Below, in pieces: positions 51,623-60,418 of a DNA stretch of 64,000 nucleotides; within the stretch, counting starts at the first letter, position 1; each line of letters begins with the position of its first letter. Source of the stretch: Oscillospiraceae bacterium (lineage in GTDB: Bacteria > Bacillota > Clostridia > Oscillospirales > Oscillospiraceae); NCBI GenBank assembly GCA_902778665.1, contig CACYYN010000002.1, positions 1 to 64,000 of the forward strand, written 5' to 3'. Both the position numbers and the translations under genes were made by a program. The notes beneath the pieces were generated by a model. The model worked only from the letters and a program-made list of their open reading frames with translations, ran no database searches and was not told the origin of the DNA.

Positions 51623-52804
51623 CTATTCGCAGATCCTTTTGATCACTGCAATCAGTTCCTCCAGATTTCCCTGCTCCACAACATTCTCCGGGCGGCAGCT
51701 TTCAGGGCTGCCGCCTGTTCTGTATGTCACAACAGGCGTGCCGCAGGCTGTTGCCTCCAGGTTTGTGGTGGGATAATTCTCTTCATAGCTGAGATTTGCA
51801 TAAACAGAAGAAATGCTGTAAAGTTCTGCCAGCTCCTGCACATTGTTCGTCTTCGTAAGGCAGAGCAGATCCGCCGAATGATCAAAACGGTAACGGAAGA
51901 CATTTGAACTCTCCTGCACATATTCATGCTCCGGCAGGTCTTTACGGATCTGCCGGATCTGTTTTTCAAACAGACCGACAACAATCACTGCATACTCATG
52001 GCTTAGCAATTTGCTCAGGGCAATATAGTCCCGGAGGCCTTTCCGCCAGTCCCAGGAGCTGGCGACACCGAGTATAATCTTCTTCCCCTCCAGATGGTAA
52101 TCGGATAGGAAGCTCCCTTCCGTATGGGTGAAAGCCGAGAGGTCAATTTTATTATGGCGGACTTCAACAGGATATTCGGAGAGAAAGCTCTGCTTTGTAA
52201 GCTTCGCGATCCACTCAGAAGGACAGATGATGGTCATATCCTTCACACCGGTAAAAGCCGCTTTCTTCCGGGCATAATTGTTTTCACTGTTATCCAAGCC
52301 ATAACAGGAGGGATAACGCTTCAGGAGGGGGCAGTGATGGCAGCCGCTCTTCCACTTCTCACAATTCTCCGCAGAGAAATAACAGCAGTGCCCGGTGAAA
52401 GCCCAGCAGTCATGAAAGGTCCAGTATACCTTCATTTCGGGGCGCGATTTAATCCAGCGGAAGAGCATCTCGTAATTGATATAATAGCCGTGTATCACGT
52501 GCAGCCAGAGCAGGTCAGGATTATATTCATCCGCCCAGCGCAGAAAAGCCCTCGTAGCCCGCTTTGAAGCAAGCCCCTGCCTGTCAAAGAGCATGGATGC
52601 CACACCGTGAACCGCGAGATTGGCTTTATCCCCGATTCTCACAGCATACTTTCTGTACTTTTCGGGCACATCAAGGCGGCCATAGGCTATTTTGCATTCC
52701 CATCCCTGTGCTTCATAGTCCTGTGCAATTTCAGCAGCAATTCTGCCGACGCTGCGGATACCGCACACACCGCTGATCTCCAGAAGACGTTTTTTCTTCT
52801 CCAT
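51623..52804 (-). CDS. GT4-family glycosyltransferase
   Basis: A 393-aa cytoplasmic or membrane-associated transferase with the GT-B fold: N-terminal ISGVCGIRSVGRIAAEIA, VYWTFHDCWAFTGHC, and a C-terminal donor site ending in SYEENYPTTNLEATACGTPVV (about 350) with the E-x7-E nucleotide-sugar motif. A cysteine cluster (CCYF ... CEKWKSGCHHCP) near residue 155 is typical of a subgroup in exopolysaccharide and capsule clusters. The ATG at 52804 has GGGGAG upstream; the open frame to 52897 is not used. It follows the BspA-type gene on the same strand after a terminator. No other capsule genes lie nearby. Confidence 0.87.
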   Translation of the reverse strand: MEKKKRLLEISGVCGIRSVGRIAAEIAQDYEAQGWECKIAYGRLDVPEKYRKYAVRIGDKANLAVHGVASMLFDRQGLASKRATRAFLRWADEYNPDLLWLHVIHGYYINYEMLFRWIKSRPEMKVYWTFHDCWAFTGHCCYFSAENCEKWKSGCHHCPLLKRYPSCYGLDNSENNYARKKAAFTGVKDMTIICPSEWIAKLTKQSFLSEYPVEVRHNKIDLSAFTHTEGSFLSDYHLEGKKIILGVASSWDWRKGLRDYIALSKLLSHEYAVIVVGLFEKQIRQIRKDLPEHEYVQESSNVFRYRFDHSADLLCLTKTNNVQELAELYSISSVYANLSYEENYPTTNLEATACGTPVVTYRTGGSPESCRPENVVEQGNLEELIAVIKRICE

Positions 52805-52866
52805 CTTTTCTCCCCATTCAGTTTCTTTCTGCCAATTCTTTACTCTCTTCTGTCTCCCCTGAATAT

Positions 52867-52894
52867 AACAAAGCGCTGTGCCAAGCACAGCGCT
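52867..52894 (-). terminator. terminator of the BspA-type repeat gene
   Basis: AGCGCTGTGC/GCACAGCGCT (52872-52881 with 52885-52894) followed on the minus strand by TTGTTAT; the T-run is interrupted. It lies 18 bases after the stop at 52913. Confidence 0.7.
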
Positions 52895-52912
52895 CAATCA
52901 TTATGCCAGCTG

Positions 52913-53572
52913 TTATTCCACAGTATAAGGGATGCCTGCATTCTCAGCAAACTGCTCGGCATAGGAGCCATCCGCTACACATAGCGTAAGACGGTTGCAA
53001 TCTTTAAAGGCATCCTCCGCTATTTCCGAAACAGATGCGGGGATTGCAAGAGATTCAAGCGATGTGCAGAAATCAAACGCTCTGGATCCGATTTTCTCCA
53101 CCGTGGAGGGAAGAGAGACAGAGGTAAGCGCCGGGCAGAACATAAAGGTGCCGGCAGGAATCTCCGTAATACCTTCGGGAAGGGCTATAGACTCCAGATC
53201 GACACAATTCTGGAAAGCGTAACGCCCGACAGACTGAACAGAAGCCGGAATGGTAATACGCTGAAGTTCCGTGCAACCGTGAAACGCATAATCCCCGATC
53301 GCCTTGACACGGCTGGAAAGACGCACATTCACTAGATTGTCATTGAACTCAAACGCCGACGGCCCGACCTCTGTAATGAAGCGGTGCCCGATGCTGGAAT
53401 CCAGATGCAGGTCAATCCCGTCGCCGTGGAAGCCGACAACGGAAACTTCCTCATCGTTAATGATCTTGTAACGGTAGGAGCCTCCTTCGAAGACTTCATC
53501 ATCCGCAAAAACAACAATTGAAATAGACAGGATCAATGCAATCGCCATAAAAACTGCGATTATTCGTTTCAT
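52913..53572 (-). CDS. secreted BspA-type leucine-rich repeat protein
   Basis: A 219-aa protein with signal peptide (about 1-23, VFA-DD). From about residue 65 it has five BspA/LRR_5 repeats of 23 residues (GDYAFHGCTELQRITIPASV, then GRYAFQNCVDLESIALPEG, and similar). Such proteins are secreted and often bind host or other bacterial surfaces. There is no anchor motif, so it may be released. The ATG at 53572 has GGAGGGG upstream; the frame to 53644 lacks a site. Confidence 0.85.
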   Translation of the reverse strand: MKRIIAVFMAIALILSISIVVFADDEVFEGGSYRYKIINDEEVSVVGFHGDGIDLHLDSSIGHRFITEVGPSAFEFNDNLVNVRLSSRVKAIGDYAFHGCTELQRITIPASVQSVGRYAFQNCVDLESIALPEGITEIPAGTFMFCPALTSVSLPSTVEKIGSRAFDFCTSLESLAIPASVSEIAEDAFKDCNRLTLCVADGSYAEQFAENAGIPYTVE

Positions 53573-53738
53573 TTTCAACCCCTCCTTGAATCGGAAGCTA
53601 TCAATACTTATTTTAATTATATCACGCAACGGTATAATTCGCAAGGAGCTTTTCTATGCTTTTCGACAGAAAGATGCATATATACTATCCAGGAAGCTGA
53701 AATGTTGGTGCTCCGCCATTGATTTATGTTGCTAAGCG

Positions 53739-53795
53739 CCCAACATGCCCTAACTGCCCAATATACCCAAGTTGCCCTATTTACCCAAATGGCCC
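53739..53795 (-). repeat. 9-nt-period GGG array (potential G-quadruplex)
   Basis: On the minus strand seven GGG tracts recur at exactly 9-base intervals (plus-strand CCC at 53739, 53748, 53757, 53766, 53775, 53784, 53793), each loop being 6 bases, with consensus TTGGGYA or TAGGGCA. It starts 8 bases after the stop of the lipoprotein gene at 53803 and lies upstream of the BspA-type gene, both on this strand, so it would be in the RNA. Confidence 0.9.
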
Positions 53796-53802
53796 ACAAA
53801 GT

Positions 53803-54702
53803 TTAAGGCGAGGCCTGCTTCGTCAGGACGATTTTGTAGTCAAAGCCGCCGGACAGATCATTGCAGGAGCCGGTGAGACGGAGGACATCGGTTTTCGCGT
53901 TGCGGTCGACTGGTGTTTCGGAATTGTAGAAGTGACCATATTCGTAGATATCCGGATGGAAAATGACGGTATCTTCGATATCAGTGAGCTTTTCGGCGTC
54001 CAGTGAAATATCCATGCCCCATTCGGGAATCGGATAGGACATCATATAACCTGAAAGGCAGTGAACTTTGTATTCCTCCAGAGAAAAGGATGCAGAGGCC
54101 ATGGGGACAGCATCAGAATAATAGGGACTGTAGAGACGGAGAACGCCGGTGCCGTCAGGCTGAACACTAACTGAGCAGGTAACAGTAAGGGTACGGTCAC
54201 GATAATCTGCCCATTCCCCTTTCGGCTCTTCAAACCAGAGACGGCCGGACCAGTCACCACTCCAGATCAGCTGCTGGCGGGTCTGAGATAGGAGATTGGA
54301 AGCGGATGCAGACTCGTTAAGATCAGATGTGATGTCTCCCTCAGTAAAGATCAGGTCCAGATGAAGCATGTCGAGAGAAAGAGACAGGGAATCTTCTTCT
54401 CTGGTCCCGTAGGCTGTAAGAGTATTGATTGCAACAGAAAAAGATGTATTTTCCTGCTGCCAGGTAATATCTGAGGCGTCTGATCCGAGAATCAGTCGGC
54501 CGGTTCCGTCTGAGCTCAGGAGGAGATATGCACCTTCCGGATAAAGGGAAGAAGGAGACAGAGCTTCTCCATCGAGGAGAACCCCTGAGAGAATATATCG
54601 CCCCGCATCATATGACGGGTCTTGTTCACCTGTGCAGGCAGTGAGGAAGATTGTCAGCCATAAAATCAATATAAGAATATTATTTTTTGTTTTATTATTC
54701 AT
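53803..54702 (-). CDS. hypothetical lipoprotein
   Basis: A 299-aa exported protein with a hydrophobic N terminus and lipobox FLTAC (cysteine at about residue 23). The mature part is rich in beta-type stretches (GRYILSGVLLDGEALSP, TGRLILGSDASD, LIWSGDWSGRLWFEEPKGEW, TGVLRLYSPYY) and resembles small-molecule- or glycan-binding lipoproteins of Clostridia, but I cannot name the family. The ATG at 54702 has no clear binding site; a TTG at 54738 in the same frame is the alternative. The GGG array follows its stop. Confidence 0.75.
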   Translation of the reverse strand: MNNKTKNNILILILWLTIFLTACTGEQDPSYDAGRYILSGVLLDGEALSPSSLYPEGAYLLLSSDGTGRLILGSDASDITWQQENTSFSVAINTLTAYGTREEDSLSLSLDMLHLDLIFTEGDITSDLNESASASNLLSQTRQQLIWSGDWSGRLWFEEPKGEWADYRDRTLTVTCSVSVQPDGTGVLRLYSPYYSDAVPMASASFSLEEYKVHCLSGYMMSYPIPEWGMDISLDAEKLTDIEDTVIFHPDIYEYGHFYNSETPVDRNAKTDVLRLTGSCNDLSGGFDYKIVLTKQASP

Positions 54703-54767
54703 ATGTTGGAGTATATCGTGACCGGAAAGCAAAATCAAGAGGGATTTTTACCTTACACTCACATATA

Positions 54768-54804
54768 AGAAAAGGCAAGCACGCTTTGACTACGTGTTTG
54801 CCTT
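54768..54804 (-). terminator. terminator after tRNA-Arg
   Basis: AAGGCAAgCACG/CGTGtTTGCCTT (54772-54783 with 54793-54804) followed on the minus strand by TTCTTAT, 4 bases after the tRNA end. Confidence 0.8.
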
Positions 54805-54808
54805 AAAG

Positions 54809-54882
54809 TACGGCTGACGGGATTCGAACCCACGACCTCCAGAGTCGGAGTCTGGCACTCTATCCAGCTGAGCTACAGCCGC
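54809..54882 (-). tRNA. tRNA-Arg(CCG)
   Basis: A 74-nt cloverleaf. Acceptor GCGGCTG/CAGCCGT (closing G-U), D-arm TAGCTCAGCTGGATAGAG, anticodon stem CCAGA/TCTGG with loop CTCCGAC giving anticodon CCG, T-arm GTGGGTTCGAATCCC. CCA is not encoded. Reads CGG. Confidence 0.94.
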
Positions 54883-54960
54883 ATAACGGAAGTTATTATA
54901 GCAAATAAATCAATAAATGTAAAGTTCTGTTTTTTCTTTATTTTACGTTCAAACTAACTC

Positions 54961-54989
54961 TTGATTTTATCGTCCGGGCACGATATACT
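54961..54989 (+). promoter_or_regulatory. promoter of the lipoprotein gene at 55023
   Basis: TTGATT (54961-54966), 17-base spacer, TATACT (54984-54989), 33 bases before the ATG. Confidence 0.75.
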
Positions 54990-55022
54990 TGTTTTGTTAT
55001 GTAAATCAGAGGTGAAACGATC

Positions 55023-56180
55023 ATGAAACGAGCCATAGCTCTGTTTTTCATTATCTTATTATGTTTTACAATTACCGGGTGCGGAAAGCAGCAGGAGTAC
55101 ACGGATTATACCCAGTATCTGACACCCTCAGCGTCTGAAAACGGCACGAATGGCGGTCAGAGTCCGGTTCAGTCGGCACAGTTTGTGGGTGCCGATGCAG
55201 ACCAGCTGCCCCAGGGGCAGCAAATTGCCGGCGGGCAGGACGGAAACCAGAGTGCTGCCACCGGACAGGGGCAGACCAACGGACAAGTGCAGGCAACGAA
55301 TGCACCGGTAAACACCGCCTCCCCCGCAGCAACCGGAACAGGGAGCGGAAGCCCCCAGGATTCGGCATCCAGTGACTTTGCAAATGTGGTGACGATTGTT
55401 GCCACGCCTGCACCGGTTGTTACGCAGGCTCCGATGCCGGTTATTACCCCAACCCCTACTCCGTTTGCCATTCAGACGCCCGCCCCGACACCGATACCGA
55501 ACCAGATCAGAATCACAAAAAGCCCCATCTCCGAAACATTGCAGGAGGGCGGAAGCTGCTACTTCACGGCATATGCCGACAATTCGCAGGGCATCACGTG
55601 GATCACGGTGAGTCCGGACGCGAAGAACTCGTACCTGATTGGGGATGCGGTAAAGCTGTTTCCGGGGCTGAATGTTTCCGGACAAGGCACCAACACGCTG
55701 TCCCTTGCCAACGTGCCCTATGCCATGAACGGCTGGCGGATTCAGGCTTATTTTTCCGGAAACGGCGGACCCCAGTATACTGCGGGAGCGTATCTCACTG
55801 TGTTGCCCGGAATGCCTGTCTGGCCGACAGCTGCCCCCACCTACAAGCCTGTGGACCCGGCGGAATCCAACGTGGCTGAGATGGCCAAAAAGGCCTACAG
55901 CGACGTTTATTACACAGCTTCCGCAAACGGATTCAGTGTAGGAAACATTGTCAATTATATTTACAACAACGGTGTGGCGGACTTTAACATCACGGTGAGC
56001 AACTACCGATATCAGATTATCGGGGAATTCAATGCCTACTGTTATGCCGCCGGCAACTCGGGATACGGGCCGGCGCATGTGATGGTTTACGACAATTACG
56101 GGAATCTGCAGGCCAGCGTGAATCTGAGCGGGCAGGGAATGAGCGCTTATTTTGCGCTGTTAAGCGGATATTTGTACTAA
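55023..56180 (+). CDS. hypothetical lipoprotein with Ig-like domain
   Basis: A 385-aa exported protein. Signal peptide with lipobox TITGC (cysteine at about residue 20). Residues 25-160 are a long low-complexity linker rich in Q, G, T, P and S (QGQTNGQVQATNAPVNT; PTPTPFAIQTPAPTP). A beta-rich segment of about 100 residues follows (ITKSPISETLQEGGSCYFTA to AGAYLTVLP), like a bacterial Ig-type domain, then a C-terminal region of about 100 residues (MAKKAYSDVYYTAS ... MSAYFALLSGYLY) of unknown fold. Repeat element D begins directly after the stop codon. Confidence 0.78.
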   Translation: MKRAIALFFIILLCFTITGCGKQQEYTDYTQYLTPSASENGTNGGQSPVQSAQFVGADADQLPQGQQIAGGQDGNQSAATGQGQTNGQVQATNAPVNTASPAATGTGSGSPQDSASSDFANVVTIVATPAPVVTQAPMPVITPTPTPFAIQTPAPTPIPNQIRITKSPISETLQEGGSCYFTAYADNSQGITWITVSPDAKNSYLIGDAVKLFPGLNVSGQGTNTLSLANVPYAMNGWRIQAYFSGNGGPQYTAGAYLTVLPGMPVWPTAAPTYKPVDPAESNVAEMAKKAYSDVYYTASANGFSVGNIVNYIYNNGVADFNITVSNYRYQIIGEFNAYCYAAGNSGYGPAHVMVYDNYGNLQASVNLSGQGMSAYFALLSGYLY

Positions 56181-56252
56181 TGCTCGCAATGAATAAAAGC
56201 AAATTACGCGGGAGACATCTGCATGCCACGTAGTGACAGGTCTATCCCGCGT
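56181..56252 (+). repeat. structured intergenic element, copy D
   Basis: Starts at the base after the lipoprotein stop with TGCTCGC. Core 56210-56247 (GGGAGACATCTG ... GTCTATCC). Outer stem ACGCGGG/CCCGCGT (56206-56212 with 56246-56252), inner stems AGAC/GTCT and CTG/CAG with the same AT bulge on the 3' side. Upstream 32 bases align without gaps to copy E. Confidence 0.8.
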
Positions 56253-56342
56253 TTCAACTGACAGGGGCTGCAGCCTCTCATCCACCGTTGGGAGGCAACG
56301 GTCCCCCCTCTCACGAGAGAAAAGCTATGTAAGGAGAAAAAC
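56253..56342 (+). other. leader region of galT with a small hairpin
   Basis: Between element D and galT. ACCGTTG/CAACGGT (56284-56290 with 56296-56302) surrounds the loop GGAGG, a Shine-Dalgarno-like sequence not placed before any start. CTCTC/GAGAG forms a second short hairpin near 56310-56320. No promoter is clear. Role unknown. Confidence 0.4.
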
Positions 56343-57845
56343 ATGGAAAGAGTATTAAATGCGCTGCTGGACTATGCAGAAGAAAAGGAACTGATTGCAC
56401 GGGAAGATCGTGTTTGGGCTTTCAACCGGCTGCTGGAGGTCATGCAGCTGGATTCCGCCGAGGCTGCCGGAGAATATGCCCTGCCCGAGGCAGGTGCACC
56501 GATGCCTGCTGCCCTGCTGGACATTCTGACAGAGGACGCCTTAAAACGCGGAATTATTGAGAGTGGAAGCACTGCACATGACCTGTTTGACACAAAGCTG
56601 ATGGGTGTGTTGACGCCTGCCCCCCATGAGGTGAGGGCAAAATTCCGGGCACTTTACGCCGAATCTCCCCTTGCGGCGACAGACTGGTATTATCAGTTCA
56701 GCGGAGACACCAATTACATCCGCCGTGACAGACTGGCCAAAGATGAAAAGTGGCTTTATGAGGGGGAATACGGCACGCTGGAAGTGACCATCAACCTGGC
56801 AAAGCCGGAAAAGGACCCGAGAGCCATTGCCGCCGCAAGGAATGCAGCGCAGACGGGTTATCCCCTCTGCCAGCTCTGTGCAGAAAATGAGGGCTATGCA
56901 GGGCGCATGGATCATCCTGCAAGGCAGAACCACAGAGTTGTGCCTGTGACGATTAACGGCAGCGCATGGTATCTGCAGTACTCCCCCTATGTCTACTACA
57001 ATGAGCACTGCATTCTCTTCAACGGAGAGCATGTGCCGATGAAGATTGATGAAGCGGCCTTCCGTAAGCTGTTTGATTTTGTAAGGCAGTTCCCCCACTA
57101 CAACATCGGGTCTAATGCGGATTTACCCATCGTAGGCGGATCAATTTTGAGCCATGACCATTTTCAGGGCGGGCGGCATGACTTTCCTATGGCGAAGGCT
57201 GAGATTGACACACCGGTATTCTTTAAGGGCTATGAGGATGTGAAGGCCGGCATATTAAAGTGGCCGATGTCCGTCATCCGCCTGGATTGCCCGGATTATG
57301 AGCGCCTGACAGAGCTGGCAACGAAAATTCTCGCCTGCTGGCGGGGATACACCGATGAGGCGGCATTCATCTTTGCGGAGACGGAGGGCGTGCCCCACAA
57401 CACACTCAACCCGATTGTGCGCAAACGCGGAGAGGACTATGAGCTTGACCTGGTGCTGCGCAACAACATCACGACTGAAGAGCACCCGCTGGGCGTTTAT
57501 CATCCGCATGCGAAGCTGCACCACATCAAGAAGGAGAATATCGGCCTGATTGAAGTGATGGGGCTGGCCATCCTGCCCGGGCGGTTGAAGACCGAGATAG
57601 AGGCACTGAAAAAAGCGATTCTGGATGGTGCGGATCTGTATGCGGATGACACGCTGGTCAAGCATGCAGACTGGGCATATGAACTGATGAGCAGCTATGC
57701 GTTCAACGAGGAGAACACAGAACAGATTCTCCGCCGGGAGATCGGAAAAGTGTTTGAAGAGGTGCTGGAGGACGCAGGTGTATACAAGAGAGATGAGGCG
57801 GGCAAAGCTGCCTTCCTGCGGTTTATTGACACCGTTAACGGATGA
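56343..57845 (+). CDS. galT: UDP-glucose:hexose-1-phosphate uridylyltransferase (Firmicutes type)
   Basis: Second enzyme of the Leloir galactose pathway; swaps UMP between UDP-glucose and galactose-1-phosphate. A 500-aa protein of the GalT family 2 found in Firmicutes (about 490 aa, longer than the E. coli type). Blocks: WYYQFSGDTNYIRRDR, CQLCAENEGYAGR, QNHRVVPV, YNEHCILFNGEH and the catalytic His region SHDHFQGGRHD (about residue 265). AAGGAG precedes the ATG. galK and galE are not in the window. It overlaps the following GTPase-nuclease gene by 4 bases. Confidence 0.93.
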   Translation: MERVLNALLDYAEEKELIAREDRVWAFNRLLEVMQLDSAEAAGEYALPEAGAPMPAALLDILTEDALKRGIIESGSTAHDLFDTKLMGVLTPAPHEVRAKFRALYAESPLAATDWYYQFSGDTNYIRRDRLAKDEKWLYEGEYGTLEVTINLAKPEKDPRAIAAARNAAQTGYPLCQLCAENEGYAGRMDHPARQNHRVVPVTINGSAWYLQYSPYVYYNEHCILFNGEHVPMKIDEAAFRKLFDFVRQFPHYNIGSNADLPIVGGSILSHDHFQGGRHDFPMAKAEIDTPVFFKGYEDVKAGILKWPMSVIRLDCPDYERLTELATKILACWRGYTDEAAFIFAETEGVPHNTLNPIVRKRGEDYELDLVLRNNITTEEHPLGVYHPHAKLHHIKKENIGLIEVMGLAILPGRLKTEIEALKKAILDGADLYADDTLVKHADWAYELMSSYAFNEENTEQILRREIGKVFEEVLEDAGVYKRDEAGKAAFLRFIDTVNG

Positions 57846-60415
57846 AAAAGACGGTACTCGGCATTGTCGCCCATGTTGATGCCGGGAAGACAACACTGAC
57901 CGAGGCTATGCTCTACCTGTCAGGGCAGATCAGAAGCCTCGGTCGCGTTGACCACCGGAACAGTTTTCTGGACAACAATGACCAGGAACGGGAGCGGGGC
58001 ATCACAATTTTTTCCAAGCAGGCGATGCTGCAGTGGAAAAATCTGGCAGTGACGCTGCTGGATACACCGGGGCATGTAGACTTTTCGGCAGAAATGGAGC
58101 GGACACTGCAGGTGCTGGATGCGGCAGTGCTCGTGATCAGCGGGACGGACGGTGTGCAGGCACACACGGAAACGCTGTGGAGTCTGCTGGAGGACTACAA
58201 AATCCCGGTGTTTGTGTTTATCACCAAGATGGATGCCTCCAACCTGTCAAGAGAAGAGCTGATGCACGACCTGCGCACACATTTGAGCGAAGGCTGCATT
58301 GACATGTGCGGTGAGAGCGAGGAGCGTGATGAGGCAATTGCGCTTCTGGATGAAAACTGCCTGGAAGCGTATATGAAGACCGGTATAGTGGATGCCGCAA
58401 GCATCACGCGCCTGATCAAAGAGAGGAAGCTCTACCCCTGCTATTTCGGCTCCGGCTTGAAGCTCGACGGAGTGGAGGAATTTCTGGACGCACTGGAAGC
58501 CTATACGCCGGAAATTCACGCCCCCGATGTGTTTGGGGCAAAGGTATATAAAATTCTGCGTGACAGCCGTGGGAAAAGGCTGACGTGCATGCGCATCACG
58601 GGAGGAAAGCTCTCCGTTCGGGATGCGATACGGTATCTCCCCCTGCACGGCAGTGAGCCTTTGGAAGAAAAAGTTGCCGAGATCCGGCTTTATTCCGGGC
58701 AGAAGTATGAAACAGCAGAATCTGCCGAGGCGGGAACGATCTGTTCCGTAGCCGGGCTGACCGGCACATGGCCGGGACAGGGGCTTGGTATTGAACCGGA
58801 TTCAAGCGCTCCGATTCTGGAGAGCGTACTGGGGTACAGAATGATTTTCCCGAAAGGGACAGACCTTCAGGCTGTTCTGCCCCGCCTGCGGATGCTGGAG
58901 GAAGAGGACCCGACACTGCACCTGGTATGGGAGCCAACGTTAGGTGAGATTCAGCTGCAGCTGATGGGAAGTGTGCAGACAGAGATCCTGCGGAATATTA
59001 TAAGGGATCGCTTCGATCTGGATGTGCAGTTCGGCCCGGGGCGGATTCTCTACCGGGAGACGATTGCCGAGCCGGTGGAGGGTGTGGGGCATTATGAGCC
59101 ACTGCGCCATTATGCAGAAGTTCATCTGCTGCTGGAACCCGGAGAACCGGGCAGCGGTCTTACTTTTGACAGCGTTTGCAGCACTGACACACTGGACCTG
59201 AACTGGCAAAGGCTGATATTCACGCATCTGGAAGAAAAGGTCCACCGGGGCGTACTGACGGGAGCCCCCATCACAGACATGAAAATAACCCTGACGGCCG
59301 GACGTGCACACCTGAAGCACACAGAGGGTGGAGACTTTCGCCAGGCCACCTATCGGGCCGTACGGCAGGGACTGATGCGTGCAAAGAGCGTGTTATTGGA
59401 ACCATACTACCGCTTTCGTCTGGAGGTGCCGACCGAACAGATCGGGCGTGCGATTTCAGACATCCGACTGATGGGAGGCGAACATGAAGCCCCTGAAACC
59501 ATAGACGGGAAAGCAGTGCTCTGCGGGACGGCGCCGGTTGCAGCCATGGCAGAATACGGCACGGAAGTGGCAGCATACACCGGTGGGAGAGGGCGGTTTT
59601 CCTGCCGGGCAGAGGGATACAGACCCTGCATGAATGCACAGGCTGTTATTGAGCAGGCAGCATATGACCCGGAAAGCGATCTGGACAACTCGCCGGACAG
59701 CATTTTCTGCGCCCACGGTGCAGGCTTTGTTGTAAAATGGAATCAGGTGGAGGAATACATGCACCTCCCTGCCCTTTTCCCGTCAAAAGGCACCGAAGCG
59801 GAGGCAAAAACAGCCTCATCTGCTCCCTCCCGCTCCGGAAGCGGAAGCAGCATCTCCATCGATGAGAAGGAGCTGGAGGCGATTATGGAGAGGGAATTCG
59901 GCCCGATCCGGCGAAAGCAGTATGCCTCCCCTACCGTAAACGGAAAAAACGTTCAGCAGCTGCGATGGCAGCCGAGAAAAGAAAGGCTGATTGTTGACGG
60001 ATACAACCTGATATTTGCCTGGGACGAACTGAGGAAACTTGCATCGGAAAGCCTGGATTCTGCACGGGAAAAGCTGATAGACAAGATGATCAACTACAGC
60101 GGTTTCACAAACAGGGAGACCGTGCTGGTGTTTGACGCTTACAAAGTGCCCGGAGGACAGGGCGAGAAATATGACTCGGCAAACCTGCATGTAGCCTATA
60201 CACGTGAAAATGAGAGCGCCGATCTCTATATTGAGAGGCTGGCAGATGAGATTGGAAAGAATGAAGCAGTACGCGTGGTGACTTCCGACTCGCTCATCCG
60301 GCTGACTGCTCTGCGTGCAGGCGTGCTGCGGACATCTTCGAAGGAGTTTCAGGTTGAGGTAGAGGAGACTCTGAAGGAGATGCGATCGAAGGAATTTATG
60401 GTTCGTTCGGAATGA
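57842..60415 (+). CDS. TetM-like ribosome-protection GTPase fused to a YacP/Rae1-type NYN nuclease domain
   Basis: An 857-aa two-part protein. Residues 1-640 follow elongation factor G and TetM: G1 AHVDAGKTT, G2 RGITI, G3 DTPGHVDF, G4 TKMD, then ISGTDGVQAHTETLW; domain IV and V features LEPYYRFRLEVPTEQIGRA and GGRGRFSCRAEGY match TetM. A serine-rich linker (about 650-715) leads to a NYN domain at about 718-845: VDGYNLIFAWDEL, VLVFDAYKVPGG, TRENESADLYIERLADEI and VVTSDSLIRL, like YacP/Rae1 of Bacillus, a ribosome-associated endonuclease. I infer a factor that binds the A site and cuts mRNA or acts in ribosome rescue. Tetracycline resistance is possible but not shown. It overlaps galT by 4 bases (ATGA). 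Confidence 0.9.
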   Translation: MKKTVLGIVAHVDAGKTTLTEAMLYLSGQIRSLGRVDHRNSFLDNNDQERERGITIFSKQAMLQWKNLAVTLLDTPGHVDFSAEMERTLQVLDAAVLVISGTDGVQAHTETLWSLLEDYKIPVFVFITKMDASNLSREELMHDLRTHLSEGCIDMCGESEERDEAIALLDENCLEAYMKTGIVDAASITRLIKERKLYPCYFGSGLKLDGVEEFLDALEAYTPEIHAPDVFGAKVYKILRDSRGKRLTCMRITGGKLSVRDAIRYLPLHGSEPLEEKVAEIRLYSGQKYETAESAEAGTICSVAGLTGTWPGQGLGIEPDSSAPILESVLGYRMIFPKGTDLQAVLPRLRMLEEEDPTLHLVWEPTLGEIQLQLMGSVQTEILRNIIRDRFDLDVQFGPGRILYRETIAEPVEGVGHYEPLRHYAEVHLLLEPGEPGSGLTFDSVCSTDTLDLNWQRLIFTHLEEKVHRGVLTGAPITDMKITLTAGRAHLKHTEGGDFRQATYRAVRQGLMRAKSVLLEPYYRFRLEVPTEQIGRAISDIRLMGGEHEAPETIDGKAVLCGTAPVAAMAEYGTEVAAYTGGRGRFSCRAEGYRPCMNAQAVIEQAAYDPESDLDNSPDSIFCAHGAGFVVKWNQVEEYMHLPALFPSKGTEAEAKTASSAPSRSGSGSSISIDEKELEAIMEREFGPIRRKQYASPTVNGKNVQQLRWQPRKERLIVDGYNLIFAWDELRKLASESLDSAREKLIDKMINYSGFTNRETVLVFDAYKVPGGQGEKYDSANLHVAYTRENESADLYIERLADEIGKNEAVRVVTSDSLIRLTALRAGVLRTSSKEFQVEVEETLKEMRSKEFMVRSE

Positions 60416-60418
60416 GCT

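Noticed and set aside
53739-53795. CRISPR array
   Set aside because: The unit is 9 bases with no spacers, and no cas genes are present in the window.
53617-54006. Short open frames with tripeptide-like repeats across the GGG/CCC array
   Set aside because: They are created by the 9-nt period in all frames, have no binding site, and overlap the lipoprotein gene or the BspA-type gene leader.
57842-60415. Calling the GTPase-nuclease a tetracycline resistance gene
   Set aside because: Similarity to TetM is clear, but the protein is fused to a NYN domain, sits beside galT with no transfer signs, and resistance cannot be inferred from sequence alone.
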